Numbered from the stretch's first letter, positions 32,848-42,111 are shown. The stretch: 64,000 nucleotides of DNA from Lachnospiraceae bacterium (GCA_017634065.1 JAGBOC010000002.1:1-64000), one strand, 5' to 3'. Numbers and translations are program-made. The notes: generated by a model not told the origin, from the sequence alone.

Positions 32848-34977
32848 ATGACAAATCTATCAAGTGTAAAAGGGATAGGTCCCAAAATAGAAAAGTATTT
32901 TATAAATCTCGGTATAAATGATGTAAGAGATTTATTGTATTTTTTTCCGCGAGATTATGAGACATTTGAAGAGCCAGTAGATATAATAAATCTTGAAGCT
33001 GGGAAGGTATCTACTATCAATGCTATGGTTGTGACAAAACCAAGTTTATTTAAGAAGGGCAGAACCAATATTACTTCACTATGGCTTGATGATGGCACTG
33101 GAAGAATAAAGGCATTTTGGTTCAATATTCCATTTATAAATAAATCACTTACGATAGGCACAAGTAAGATATTTAGAGGGAAAGTTGGTCGCCTTAAAAA
33201 TGGCATCGGACTTTCACAATGTAAAATATACAAAAAAGAGGTTTATGATAGTTTTAAGGGAAACTTAAGTCCAGTCTATCCACTAACTAAAGGCTTAACT
33301 AATAACACTGTGAAAAAGGCGATTAGGGCATTACTTGATGATGATAAACTAAATAATAAGTATTTTACAGAGTACTTGAGTAGTGAAATAATAAAAGAAA
33401 GAGAACTCTGTAGCATTGACTATGCAATCAAACATATTCATTTCCCAAATGATATTGAAGATATGAAAAAGGCAAGAAAAAGACTTGTTTATGATGAGTT
33501 CTTTATTTTTTCACTTGCTATGTTTTCAAATAAGGATAAAAAGATGAGAGATGGAAGAATGGAATTAAAAGGAGTACAAGAGAGTGTAATGGCTTCTTTC
33601 ATAAATAAACTTCCTTTTTCTCTTACAGATGGGCAAAGAAATGCTATCAATGATATAATTAGTGATTTTAAAGCTGGAAAAAAAATGAATAGACTTCTTG
33701 AAGGAGATGTTGGTTCTGGCAAAACGATTGTTGCACTTCTGTCAGCATTTTTAGTTGCGGATATGAGAATTCAAACAGCATTTATGGCTCCGACAGAGGT
33801 TTTAGCTGAACAGCATTTTAACTCAGTAAAATCATTAATTATGAGTGCCAATCAAAAAAAAGCGATAAATAATTCTGAAAAAAGTAACAGTGCATCTGAA
33901 TCAAAAAATATTTTTTCTGAAAATGGTATATGCATAGCATTATTAACTGGAAGTACTAAATTAAAAGATAAAAAAATAATACTTGAAAAGTTAGCAAGTG
34001 GCGAAATAGATATAATAATAGGTACACATGCATTATTCTCAAAAGATGTAGTTTATCATGATCTAGGTTTATGTATTATTGATGAGCAACATAGGTTTGG
34101 AGTTAATCAAAGACAATTACTTGAAGAAAAGTCAAATAATGCAAATGTTTTAGTTATGTCGGCAACACCTATTCCACGAACTCTTGCCATGTTATTTTAT
34201 GCTGATATGGATATAAGCAGAATTACTGAAAAACCTCAAAACCGACTACCGATAAAGAATTATGTTGCAAATATAAATGAAAGAGAAAAGGCTTATCGTT
34301 CAATGAAAAAACAAATTGATTTAGGTCATCAGGCTTATGTCATCTGTCCAGCTATTGAAAGAAGTGATAATGATGATTTAGGAAGTTTTGCAAATTATCA
34401 GAATGTAAATGATTATGCAGAAAGACTAAAAAGTTTTTATGGCAATGACGTTAGGATAGGTATTTTACACGGAAAAATGAAAACAGATGAAAAATATGAG
34501 GTTATGAAGAGTTTCAAAGAAGGTAATATAGATATATTGGTATCAACAACTGTAGTTGAAGTAGGTGTGGATGTTCCAAATGCAACATTTATAATGGTGG
34601 AAGATGCTGAAGCTTTTGGACTTGCAGAACTTCATCAATTAAGAGGCAGAGTTGGTAGGGAAAATACTCAAAGCTATGCACTATTTGTAGACACAAATCC
34701 TAGTGAGAAGTCAGCAAAAAGGTTAAAGGTGCTTAAAGATTCAAATGATGGTTTTTATATATCTGAAGAGGATCTAAAGTTAAGAGGACCAGGAGATATT
34801 TTTGGTGTTAAGCAATCTGGAGAAATGGATTTTAAACTTGCCGATATGTATACAGATATACAGTTATTTAGATTTGCAAGTGTGGATGCAAAAGAGTTTA
34901 TAGATAAAAAGTATGAGTTAACTGAACCTTTGAAATTGAAACTCAAAGATTATGTAAAGAAGGGGCTAATTATTTAA
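32848..34977 (+). CDS. recG: ATP-dependent DNA helicase RecG
   Basis: A 709-residue branch-migration helicase that remodels stalled forks. An N-terminal wedge/OB domain (FPRDYETFE; SLWLDDGTGRIKAFWFN) is followed by superfamily-2 motifs: Walker A LEGDVGSGKT, IDEQHRFGVNQR (motif II and beyond), SATPIPRTL (III), and VEVGVDVPNAT with QLRGRVGR (V-VI). A polar Ser/Asn/Lys-rich insert of about 20-25 residues (around residue 340) separates motif Ia from the LLTGS strand. The ATG lies 10 bases after a terminator hairpin, with no ribosome binding site and no evident promoter. The 3' end overlaps the convergent gene by 12 bases. Confidence 0.95.
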   Translation: MTNLSSVKGIGPKIEKYFINLGINDVRDLLYFFPRDYETFEEPVDIINLEAGKVSTINAMVVTKPSLFKKGRTNITSLWLDDGTGRIKAFWFNIPFINKSLTIGTSKIFRGKVGRLKNGIGLSQCKIYKKEVYDSFKGNLSPVYPLTKGLTNNTVKKAIRALLDDDKLNNKYFTEYLSSEIIKERELCSIDYAIKHIHFPNDIEDMKKARKRLVYDEFFIFSLAMFSNKDKKMRDGRMELKGVQESVMASFINKLPFSLTDGQRNAINDIISDFKAGKKMNRLLEGDVGSGKTIVALLSAFLVADMRIQTAFMAPTEVLAEQHFNSVKSLIMSANQKKAINNSEKSNSASESKNIFSENGICIALLTGSTKLKDKKIILEKLASGEIDIIIGTHALFSKDVVYHDLGLCIIDEQHRFGVNQRQLLEEKSNNANVLVMSATPIPRTLAMLFYADMDISRITEKPQNRLPIKNYVANINEREKAYRSMKKQIDLGHQAYVICPAIERSDNDDLGSFANYQNVNDYAERLKSFYGNDVRIGILHGKMKTDEKYEVMKSFKEGNIDILVSTTVVEVGVDVPNATFIMVEDAEAFGLAELHQLRGRVGRENTQSYALFVDTNPSEKSAKRLKVLKDSNDGFYISEEDLKLRGPGDIFGVKQSGEMDFKLADMYTDIQLFRFASVDAKEFIDKKYELTEPLKLKLKDYVKKGLII

Positions 34978-35868
34978 ATTGGTGAGCCATTCAATGATAG
35001 ATTTGTCTTGTTTTAGCCATAGATAGTTTCTAAAAGTCTCAAAAGTAATTTTGTCTATTAACTTGTTCTCGCTATTATAGATATATAAAGTTTCAATTTG
35101 CCAGTCAGGCAAAAAGTCTTTTGTAGCTTCACCAGTGATTTTGTTATCTGTAATAACATTTCGAATTGATAAATTGTAAGGGTTTATTTTTTTATCTACA
35201 TCAAGTAAATATATTTTAGCATCTGGTGTACCAGCAACACTTGTAGCACCATTCGTCAAATAAGTTACGTGCACATTTTTATATAAGTCTTTTATGCTAA
35301 AACTTTCTATTTGATTTAATCTATCAGTTATTTTCTTTGCTTCATTTTTATATTCTAAAAGTAGTTTGTTTAATTCTTCATTTGAGAGCAATTTGTTTTT
35401 ATAGTAAAACCCATTTGCATATTTTGCATATTTAGAATATGGACCACCAGACAGTAGTTTGCCTTTTTCTTCATCACTTTTTAATAAGGCATGAGACTCA
35501 TTGTTCTTTGCACTTTTTGGAAGATGGACAAGTATTGGCTTTCTATCGTGAAGATTTGTCGAAACATCTGAATTATTCATGTCATTAAGTAATGTGTCTA
35601 TAGTGTAATCTTCATCTGTAAGTTTGGAAAAAATAAACAGATTACTACTACCTTTGTCGCCAGATAAATCTTTCTTACTTACATTATTTATATCACCAAG
35701 ATAGTTGTCCACATAAATAATAAAGTCATTTTTCCAATATGTATAGTATGGATTTTTTATGTTAATAATATTTCCAAGTGTACTTATGGTTTCTTCAGAA
35801 AATGATGGAAAAACTAATAAAGTTATAAGAAACGCGAATATATGTATTTTTATAATTTGTTTTATCAT
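34966..35868 (-). CDS. Secreted protein of unknown function
   Basis: A 300-residue protein with a clear signal peptide (basic MIKQIIK, hydrophobic core, PSFSEE cleavage region). The mature part is polar, rich in Lys, Asn and Asp, without Cys and without motifs I recognise. Several strands (GSSNLFIFSKL, KPILVHLP, VHVTYLTNG, AKIYLLDVDK, DWQIETLYIYN) suggest a beta-rich globular domain. AGAGGT precedes the ATG at 35868 on the minus strand. It is convergent with recG (12-base overlap at the stops) and divergent from rsmD, 89 bases apart. Likely extracytoplasmic; no function is proposed. Confidence 0.7.
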   Translation of the reverse strand: MIKQIIKIHIFAFLITLLVFPSFSEETISTLGNIINIKNPYYTYWKNDFIIYVDNYLGDINNVSKKDLSGDKGSSNLFIFSKLTDEDYTIDTLLNDMNNSDVSTNLHDRKPILVHLPKSAKNNESHALLKSDEEKGKLLSGGPYSKYAKYANGFYYKNKLLSNEELNKLLLEYKNEAKKITDRLNQIESFSIKDLYKNVHVTYLTNGATSVAGTPDAKIYLLDVDKKINPYNLSIRNVITDNKITGEATKDFLPDWQIETLYIYNSENKLIDKITFETFRNYLWLKQDKSIIEWLTNLNN

Positions 35869-35921
35869 ATGACCTCTTACATCCTAATATTATAGCATAT
35901 TATTAAAAAAAAGACTATTTC

Positions 35922-35950
35922 TTGACTATAATATAATCATTTAATATAAT
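35922..35950 (+). promoter_or_regulatory. Sigma-A promoter of rsmD, seven bases before the ATG
   Basis: TTGACT at 35922-35927, an exact 17-base spacer, TATAAT at 35945-35950, then seven bases and ATG at 35958. The predicted transcription start is the A of the ATG, so the message should be leaderless. Confidence 0.8.
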
Positions 35951-35957
35951 AAATAAT

Positions 35958-36512
35958 ATGAGAGTTATAGCAGGAGAAAAAAGACATTTATTGCTAAAAA
36001 CACTTGATGATTTATCTATTAGACCAACAACTGACAAGATTAAAGAAACACTCTTTAATATGATTCAATTTGACATTCCAGGTAAAAAGTTTCTTGATTT
36101 ATTTGCTGGTTCTGGTGCTATTGGTATAGAGGCATTAAGTCGTGGTGCAAGTGAAGCAACTTTTGTTGATAATAATGAACGAGCAATAAAGGTTATAAAA
36201 GAAAACTTGGAACATACTGGTCTTACAGATAGAGCTAAAGTTATAAAAGGTGATGCCAGTCTTTCACTTGAAAATATATCGCGAGAAAATGAACCGTACG
36301 GAATTATCTTTATGGATCCTCCTTATGATAAGGATTTATATAGACCAGTTTTTGAAAGATTAAAAGACAGTAATATAGTTAATGAAAATACTATTATTAT
36401 TTTAGAAGTTGCATTAAAAGATGATGCTGTCGGGATTGATGATTTAGGGTTTAAGATAACAAAAATTAAAAAATATAAAAGTAATAAACATATTTTTTTT
36501 AAGAAAGTTTGA
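35958..36512 (+). CDS. rsmD: 16S rRNA (guanine-966-N2) methyltransferase RsmD
   Basis: A 184-residue methyltransferase of normal length. It shows RPTTDKIKETLFNMI near the N-terminus, the SAM-binding FLDLFAGSGAIGIEALSRGA motif (about residues 47-66, key residues DLFAGSGA) and the catalytic DPPY (MDPPYDK). It methylates G966 of 16S rRNA. There is no Shine-Dalgarno sequence, and the ATG sits at the predicted transcription start of a very good promoter. coaD follows after nine bases, the usual rsmD-coaD pair. Confidence 0.95.
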   Translation: MRVIAGEKRHLLLKTLDDLSIRPTTDKIKETLFNMIQFDIPGKKFLDLFAGSGAIGIEALSRGASEATFVDNNERAIKVIKENLEHTGLTDRAKVIKGDASLSLENISRENEPYGIIFMDPPYDKDLYRPVFERLKDSNIVNENTIIILEVALKDDAVGIDDLGFKITKIKKYKSNKHIFFKKV

Positions 36513-36521
36513 AGGTAAATT

Positions 36522-37010
36522 ATGAAGATATGTATTTATCCAGGATCATTTGATCCAATAACTTATGGACATATTGATATTATCAATCGTGCATCACAGA
36601 TTGCAGATAAATTGATAGTAGCAGTTTTAGACAATAGAGAAAAGAAATCGTTATTTACTGTCGATGAAAAACTTGATATGATTAGGGATGCTGTCAAAGA
36701 TTATGACAATGTAGAAATTGAAAGTTTTGAAGGCTTACTTGTAGACTATGCTAAAAAGAAAAATGCAAAAATAGTCATAAGGGGTTTAAGAGCTGTGACT
36801 GATTTTGAATATGAACTTCAGATGGCACAAATAAATAGGGAGTTATATCATGAGATTGATACTATGTTTTTACTTACAAATCTAAAATACTCTTATTTAT
36901 CATCAAGTGCAGTAAAGCAGGTAGCTTCATATAATGGAGATGTAAGCAAATTCGTGACACCATATGTTGCTGATATGTTGAAAAAAAAGTATAACAAATA
37001 TGTAGTTTGA
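36522..37010 (+). CDS. coaD: Pantetheine-phosphate adenylyltransferase
   Basis: A 162-residue enzyme of coenzyme A synthesis that transfers AMP to 4'-phosphopantetheine. The nucleotidyltransferase motif GSFDPITYGH is at residues 8-17, RGLRAVTDFEYE is the phosphopantetheine-binding region, and YSYLSSSAVKQ is the ATP-binding C-terminal motif. AAGGT precedes the ATG. It is co-transcribed with rsmD and precedes the coiled-coil protein after an 82-base gap. Confidence 0.97.
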   Translation: MKICIYPGSFDPITYGHIDIINRASQIADKLIVAVLDNREKKSLFTVDEKLDMIRDAVKDYDNVEIESFEGLLVDYAKKKNAKIVIRGLRAVTDFEYELQMAQINRELYHEIDTMFLLTNLKYSYLSSSAVKQVASYNGDVSKFVTPYVADMLKKKYNKYVV

Positions 37011-37092
37011 TTAGATAGAATTATTTTGAAAAAAGTGTTATAATTGTAAGGTTGTAATAACATTATTTTTAGTTATTTACGAGGAGAATAAT

Positions 37093-37692
37093 ATGGCAAT
37101 AAGTAATCTTGAGACAATAATTGATAATATTGAACAAATGATTGAAAATGTTAGACCTGACACAAGAGGACGAGTTATGCTTCCAAAGGATACTTTGAGA
37201 CAGTTAGTGGGTGAACTTAAAACGTCTATTCCTGATGAAATAAAAAAATATAATGAAAAAACAAGGGAACTTGAACAGTCTAAAAATAGAGAGTTAGAAA
37301 TTGCACGAAAAAATGCTGAAAGAATTATGATGGAAGCAAATGATATGAAGGATAGAATGCTAAATGAAAGTGAGCAAATTAAGTTAGCTGAACAAAAATC
37401 TCGAGAGATAATTGATGAGGCGACAAGAAGATCTAATGAATTACTTTCAAATGCAGAAATTAGTGCAAGACAACTTCACGAGAGATCATTAAAAGAATAT
37501 GATGACTCACTTGTGTTTATGATAAACTTTATTCAAACATTAGGCACTGATGTTTCAAACATAATGAGCACACAGCTTCAGAGTTTAAGTAATAAATTAA
37601 ATGAAATAGTTAATGCGAGAAATGAATTACAAAAGAGTATAGCTTTGTCAAATGTACAAGATAATAGTTTTAGTCGCCCAGCTTGGGGATAG
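37093..37692 (+). CDS. Coiled-coil protein, DivIVA/ATP-synthase-b-like
   Basis: A 199-residue soluble protein. The N-terminal part contains RPDTRGRVMLPKDTLRQLVGELK, then a long heptad-rich helix (about 55-135) full of Glu, Lys and Arg, and a shorter C-terminal helix. Automated annotation often calls such genes cell division initiation (DivIVA-like) or ATPase proteins, and they are regularly found after coaD in Clostridia. No catalytic motif is visible. GAGGAG precedes the ATG. The next gene, the pseudouridine synthase, starts immediately at the stop codon. A structural role is inferred. Confidence 0.7.
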   Translation: MAISNLETIIDNIEQMIENVRPDTRGRVMLPKDTLRQLVGELKTSIPDEIKKYNEKTRELEQSKNRELEIARKNAERIMMEANDMKDRMLNESEQIKLAEQKSREIIDEATRRSNELLSNAEISARQLHERSLKEYDDSLVFMINFIQTLGTDVSNIMSTQLQSLSNKLNEIVNARNELQKSIALSNVQDNSFSRPAWG

Positions 37693-38622
37693 ATGAAGAA
37701 CATATCGATTTCAAAAAGTGAAGAAGGACTTACATTAATCAAGTATTTGAGAAAGATATTTAATGCTCCAAATGCATTACTACAAAAGTTAATTCGAAAA
37801 AAGTATTTTAAAATAAATGGCAAAACAGCATCTGGAGATCAAGTATTAAAACAAAATGATGTTCTTTCAATCTTTCTTTCTGATGATACTTTTGAAAAGT
37901 TTCATATTGCTAAAGCTGATAAAAAAAATAGTCACAGAGATAGTAATAAATATGTTGATAGAATAGTATATGAAGATGATAATGTGATTATTTTTAATAA
38001 GCCAGTAGGAATGTTGTCTCAAGGCGATAAAAGCCATGATGAATCAGTTAATTCGGTATTAAATGACTATATAGGAGATAATGCTTCTTCTTTTAAACCA
38101 TCAGTTGTCAATCGTTTGGATAGGAATACTGAAGGTTTGATCATTTTTGCAAAAACCTATATCGCGTCAAAAGAAATATCAAGTATGATTAAAAATAATA
38201 AGCTTGATAAACGATATATGGCTACAGTAAATGGTGTTATGAAAGATGATGAAGGAGAATTAATTCATTTATATAAAAAAGATAGTAAAAGTAATAAGGC
38301 GATATTAAGAAATTATAATGGAGAAGTTCTTGATGGGTATTCTCTTATAAAGCTTAAGTATAAGGTTATAAAAAGAAATGCTGAAACTACTGATATAGAT
38401 ATAAATCTTATAACTGGAAAGTCGCATCAGATTCGTGCACAATTTTCTTACATTGGATTTCCACTTGTTGCAGATAAGAAATATATGGATTCTAAACTGT
38501 ATAAATCAAATATTATTAAATATGGTTTTAGAACACAAAGACTTATATGCTACAAGATTGGATTTAGTAAGTTTGAGAATGCTGAATTAAAGAGTTTATC
38601 AAATAGAGTTTTTAAAATATAG
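37693..38622 (+). CDS. RluA-family 23S rRNA pseudouridine synthase
   Basis: A 309-residue enzyme. The S4-like RNA-binding N-terminus (LIRKKYFKINGKTASGDQVLKQND, about residues 33-57) is followed by the catalytic motif NRLDRNTEGL, whose second Asp is the nucleophile. SHQIRAQFSYIGFPLVAD is the conserved motif III. It probably isomerises uridine in 23S rRNA (RluC/RluD type); the site is not predictable. The ATG follows the previous stop directly, with GGGGA five bases upstream; the two genes are co-translated. Confidence 0.9.
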   Translation: MKNISISKSEEGLTLIKYLRKIFNAPNALLQKLIRKKYFKINGKTASGDQVLKQNDVLSIFLSDDTFEKFHIAKADKKNSHRDSNKYVDRIVYEDDNVIIFNKPVGMLSQGDKSHDESVNSVLNDYIGDNASSFKPSVVNRLDRNTEGLIIFAKTYIASKEISSMIKNNKLDKRYMATVNGVMKDDEGELIHLYKKDSKSNKAILRNYNGEVLDGYSLIKLKYKVIKRNAETTDIDINLITGKSHQIRAQFSYIGFPLVADKKYMDSKLYKSNIIKYGFRTQRLICYKIGFSKFENAELKSLSNRVFKI

Positions 38623-38638
38623 TATTTAGGAGTGTAAC

Positions 38639-39733
38639 ATGAGATTTTTTAGAAATAAAAGAGTATTTGCTGGTATCATTTTGATAAATATGATTATATC
38701 ATCTTGTTCACCATCTCAAAAAGCCATTGATAATATTTTACCTGATTATGAAAAGAGAACTTATAGTATAGCAGATTTGATCCCATACAATTATAGAGAA
38801 ATAAGAAATGCTCAAGCACTTTATGGCAATGAATTAACAAAGTTCTTTTATGACAATACGTCAACATCCGCAGAAGCGAAGAGAATTACTGAAAAACAGA
38901 AAAATGATTTTTATAGAGAACTTAGATATAGAAATGCTAATTATAAATTACTCAGGAATAGGATAGCTATGTATACTGAAGATCTTAATACAACAAACGA
39001 GATAAAAGAAAAGGAAAGGCAAAAGGAGTATGATGAGTATTATAAAATTCCAAATGCTAGAAGTGGTAATATAATAAAAAAATATAATTCTGGTAGTTTG
39101 CAAGGTATGCCACTTATGAGTATAAGGGTAGATATGTCTACAGCAACAATGTCTGAACTTGATGATATATATTGTGAAGCGGAATGTGAGATTTATAAGC
39201 CTGTTACAATAGATGAAAAAAAATATGAGAGTTTAAAAATTGGGGATGAGATTGAATTAGAGATTCCTGTTAAGAATAGTACCTTTAATGAAAAAGAAAC
39301 TAGAAAAGTAAAATGTACTTATGTCGCTACTGATTCGTTACTATATAAAAATAGCGAAGGAAAGGATGATTACCTTTTCATCGCTGATATTGATGGGACA
39401 AACGATTTTTGTCGTAGAATAACTGATTATTATGGCAAATCTCTTGAAATATTTGTGGAAAAACAGCCACTACAGTTTATGAAATTTGCTGAAGTCGCTA
39501 GAGCAAATGAATCCCAAAGACTCTTAAATGCTATTGCAAATGACGAGTTTAAATATTATGAATTTGACAAACTTGCTGTAAGAGCATTAAGTGGTGGATA
39601 TTATGTGATAGATTACAGAGATTATGTATATGCTAATTCAATAACAACAAATTTAAAAGGGTACATAACGGCATTACATGAATATGATAATTTACGAATT
39701 GATAATCAATACTACAATGAATTAAATAAATAG
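38639..39733 (+). CDS. Lipoprotein of unknown function
   Basis: A 364-residue protein that I do not recognise. The signal peptide carries the lipobox IISC (Cys about residue 23). The mature protein is polar, with a basic helical region (about 75-140, several Glu/Lys/Arg repeats such as KEKERQKEYDEYY). A beta-rich C-terminal half follows, including a KIGDEIELEIPV strand and YYVIDYRDYVYANS near the end. TTAGGAG precedes the ATG, 16 bases after the pseudouridine synthase, so it may be in the same operon. A long leader and new promoter for rpsO follow. Confidence 0.7.
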   Translation: MRFFRNKRVFAGIILINMIISSCSPSQKAIDNILPDYEKRTYSIADLIPYNYREIRNAQALYGNELTKFFYDNTSTSAEAKRITEKQKNDFYRELRYRNANYKLLRNRIAMYTEDLNTTNEIKEKERQKEYDEYYKIPNARSGNIIKKYNSGSLQGMPLMSIRVDMSTATMSELDDIYCEAECEIYKPVTIDEKKYESLKIGDEIELEIPVKNSTFNEKETRKVKCTYVATDSLLYKNSEGKDDYLFIADIDGTNDFCRRITDYYGKSLEIFVEKQPLQFMKFAEVARANESQRLLNAIANDEFKYYEFDKLAVRALSGGYYVIDYRDYVYANSITTNLKGYITALHEYDNLRIDNQYYNELNK

Positions 39734-39809
39734 AGTTATAAAGTATAAAGAAGTTAAAAAGCAAGTTGTAACTTAAAAAGTGACTTAGCTAGTAAGTGTT
39801 TATAAAAGA

Positions 39810-39837
39810 TTGACATTTATTTTTAATGTGATATAAT
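39810..39837 (+). promoter_or_regulatory. Sigma-A promoter of rpsO
   Basis: TTGACA at 39810-39815, a 16-base spacer ending in TGA (extended -10), TATAAT at 39832-39837. Confidence 0.85.
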
Positions 39838-39843
39838 GGTAGT

Positions 39844-39919
39844 GCGTTTCCTGCGGTTACTGATAAAATCCTATATACGGTTGCTGTGGGTTGCGATAAA
39901 AACAATTATAGGAGGTTTT
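39844..39919 (+). promoter_or_regulatory. rpsO leader with ribosome-binding-site-masking hairpin
   Basis: The 76-base leader contains AAAATCCTAT (39865-39874), which can pair with ATAGGA...TTTT (39908-39919) with GG looped out. This hides most of the Shine-Dalgarno sequence. S15 is known to repress its own translation in several bacteria, so this fits an S15-responsive leader. I cannot confirm membership in a named RNA family. Confidence 0.55.
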
Positions 39920-40186
39920 ATGCTTTCAAAAGAAAAAAAAGCTGAAATAGTATCAAAGTTTGGAAAGAATGGAAATGATACTGGTAGCACAGAAGTTCAA
40001 GTAGCTCTTCTTACAGAGAGAATAGCAGAGTTAAACACCCATCTTGCAAAGAATCCAAAAGATTTTCATAGCAATCGTGGTCTACTCATGATGGTTGGTA
40101 AGAGAAAACAATTACTTAAATATTTAGAGACTACTAATCTTGATGCATATAGAGATTTGATTAAGAAGTTAAACTTGAGAAAGTAA
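39920..40186 (+). CDS. rpsO: 30S ribosomal protein S15
   Basis: An 88-residue S15 of normal size; it binds 16S rRNA at the central domain. Family pattern: [41 protein letters not shown] (positions about 20-60) and [12 protein letters not shown] at the end. The start is ATG 39920 with TAGGAGG upstream; an in-frame upstream extension overlaps the leader and is not used. It is monocistronic between promoter and terminator; pnp, its partner in many bacteria, is absent. Confidence 0.98.
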   Translation: MLSKEKKAEIVSKFGKNGNDTGSTEVQVALLTERIAELNTHLAKNPKDFHSNRGLLMMVGKRKQLLKYLETTNLDAYRDLIKKLNLRK

Positions 40187-40192
40187 TGAAAT

Positions 40193-40219
40193 TGGTCGTC
40201 TTTACGGGCGACCATTTTT
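40193..40219 (+). terminator. Terminator of rpsO
   Basis: TGGTCG (40193-40198), a loop with possible extra G-T pairing, CGACCA (40209-40214), then a T run. Confidence 0.8.
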
Positions 40220-40286
40220 ATGATAAAATGAAATTAGGTTTCAATATTTTACATTAATGTTTTGAGACCAAAATATGGAGGTATCT

Positions 40287-40979
40287 ATGATTTATACTAA
40301 AGAAGTTGAATGCATGTGTAAAGTGAATAAAGGTGCAAATCATGAAAATGCACCAATTCCAGAAGAAGGTAAATGGGTTCATGCAAAGGAAATAAAAGAT
40401 ATAAGCGGATTTAGCCATGGTATAGGATGGTGTGCTCCTCAACAAGGCGCATGTAAACTTTCGCTCAATGTAAAAAATGGAATCATTGAAGAAGCATTAG
40501 TTGAAACAATTGGTTGCTCTGGTATGACTCATTCAGCTGCAATGGCATCTGAAATATTACCTGGTAAGACATTACTTGAAGCACTTAATACGGACCTTGT
40601 ATGTGATGCTATAAATACAGCTATGAGAGAGATTTTTTTGCAGATAGTTTATGGTAGAACTCAATCAGCATTTTCTGATGATGGTCTTGCCGTAGGTGCT
40701 GGTCTTGAAGACCTTGGTAAGGGCAGAAGATCACAAGTCGGGACAATGTATGGAACCAAAGCAAAAGGCTCAAGGTATCTTGAAATGGCTGAAGGCTATG
40801 TGACAGGAATTGCTCTTGATGAAAATGATGAGATTATTGGTTACCAATATGTATCTCTTGGCAAGATGACTGACTTCATAAAAAAAGGCGACAGTCCAAA
40901 TGATGCATGGGAAAAATCAAAAGGTGAATACGGTCGTGTTAAAGATGCAAAAAAAATAATTGACCCAAGAAAGGAGTAA
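40287..40979 (+). CDS. NifU-like iron-sulfur scaffold protein
   Basis: A 230-residue protein with the IscU/NifU N-terminal fold. Three conserved cysteine regions are seen: GWCAPQQGAC (about residue 50), ETIGCSGMTHS (about 75-85) and the N-terminal CMC. The start is ATG 40287 with GGAGG six bases ahead; ATG 40275 is earlier but overlaps that site. Its C-terminal half (MYGTKAKGSRYLEMAEGYVTGIALDEND) is not typical of IscU. It is followed after two bases by the GGGtGRT gene, with which homologues are regularly paired. It presumably builds or carries an Fe-S cluster for that partner. Confidence 0.85.
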   Translation: MIYTKEVECMCKVNKGANHENAPIPEEGKWVHAKEIKDISGFSHGIGWCAPQQGACKLSLNVKNGIIEEALVETIGCSGMTHSAAMASEILPGKTLLEALNTDLVCDAINTAMREIFLQIVYGRTQSAFSDDGLAVGAGLEDLGKGRRSQVGTMYGTKAKGSRYLEMAEGYVTGIALDENDEIIGYQYVSLGKMTDFIKKGDSPNDAWEKSKGEYGRVKDAKKIIDPRKE

Positions 40980-40981
40980 TT

Positions 40982-41980
40982 ATGAGTATAACATTTGAAG
41001 GCTATGATAGAAGAGTAAATAAAATTAATAAAGCATTAAATGAATATGGTATTAAAGACATTGATGATGCAAAAAAGATCTGTGATGATTTTGGTGTAGA
41101 TGTTTACAATATTGTGAAGGGAATACAAGGTATCTGCTTTGAAAATGCATGTTATGCATATGTTGCAGGTGCTGCTATAGCTATTAAAAAAGGTGATAAG
41201 GAAGCATATAAGATAGCTCAAAATATAGGACTTGGTCTTCAAGCATTTTGTGTAGAAGGTTCAGTTGCAGAGAATAGAAAAGTAGGTATAGGTCATGGTA
41301 ATCTTGCATCAATGCTTTTATCTGAAGATACGGAGTGCTTTGCATTCCTTGCAGGACATGAGAGTTTTGCAGCGGCAGAGGGTGCTATAGGAATAGCAAA
41401 TAATGCTAATAAAGTAAGAAAAAAACCTTTAAGAGTTATACTTAATGGTCTTGGTAAAGATGCTGCAAAAATTATATCAAGAATTAATGGTTTTACATAT
41501 GTACAAACAGAGTTTGACCATTTTAAGAATGAATTAAAAGAGATTAGTTCAAAATCATATTCAAGTGGAGAGAGAGCTAAAGTTAAATGTTATGGTGCTG
41601 ATGATGTGACAGAGGGTGTCGCTATTATGCACCATGAAAATGTAGATATTTCTATCACAGGAAACTCTACTAATCCAACTCGTTTTCAACATCCTGTTGC
41701 TGGAACATATAAGAAAGAGAGAATTGAGCAAGGTAAGAAGTATTTTTCTGTAGCATCAGGTGGTGGAACAGGCAGAACTCTCCATCCAGATAATATGGCA
41801 GCAGGTCCTGCATCTTACGGAATGACTGATACTATGGGTAGAATGCATGCAGATGCACAATTTGCAGGTTCATCATCTGTTCCAGCGCATGTAGATATGA
41901 TGGGATTTATTGGTGCCGGAAATAACCCTATGGTTGGAATGACTGTTGCTGTTGCAGTTGCAATTAGTGAAAAAGTTTAG
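40982..41980 (+). CDS. GGGtGRT family protein
   Basis: A 332-residue protein of the family named for its GGGTGRT motif, here at residues 260-266, followed by LHPDNMAAGPASYGMTDTMGRMH. The C-terminal PMVGMTVAVAVAI is also typical. The biochemical role is unknown to me. It is invariably next to a NifU-like protein in genomes I recall, which suggests an iron-sulfur-dependent enzyme or repair factor. GGAG precedes the ATG (40982). The intact Cys residues (the CDD and QAFC regions) could be cluster ligands. No terminator is clear after it. Confidence 0.85.
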   Translation: MSITFEGYDRRVNKINKALNEYGIKDIDDAKKICDDFGVDVYNIVKGIQGICFENACYAYVAGAAIAIKKGDKEAYKIAQNIGLGLQAFCVEGSVAENRKVGIGHGNLASMLLSEDTECFAFLAGHESFAAAEGAIGIANNANKVRKKPLRVILNGLGKDAAKIISRINGFTYVQTEFDHFKNELKEISSKSYSSGERAKVKCYGADDVTEGVAIMHHENVDISITGNSTNPTRFQHPVAGTYKKERIEQGKKYFSVASGGGTGRTLHPDNMAAGPASYGMTDTMGRMHADAQFAGSSSVPAHVDMMGFIGAGNNPMVGMTVAVAVAISEKV

Positions 41981-42027
41981 TACAAAGTATTCATTGTTAG
42001 AAAAATGTGAATAAATTGTGAAAAACA

Positions 42028-42056
42028 TTGACTTTATATTTAAAATAAGGTAATAT
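42028..42056 (+). promoter_or_regulatory. Sigma-A promoter of the wall-binding repeat gene
   Basis: TTGACT at 42028-42033, a 17-base spacer, TAATAT at 42051-42056. The leader runs about 75 bases and includes a run of nine G residues. Confidence 0.75.
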
Positions 42057-42082
42057 TAGGTATATATATAATTAAGTATAAA

Positions 42083-42111
42083 GGGGGGGGGCAATGTCTT
42101 ATTGCTTTTTT
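42083..42111 (+). repeat. G9 homopolymer tract and small hairpin in the 5' leader
   Basis: Nine G residues at 42083-42091 are followed by the small hairpin GCAAT-GTCTT-ATTGC (42091-42105) and TTTTTT. In this A/T-rich DNA such a tract is conspicuous. It lies between promoter and start codon of a surface protein. The hairpin with T run resembles a weak terminator. Confidence 0.6.
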
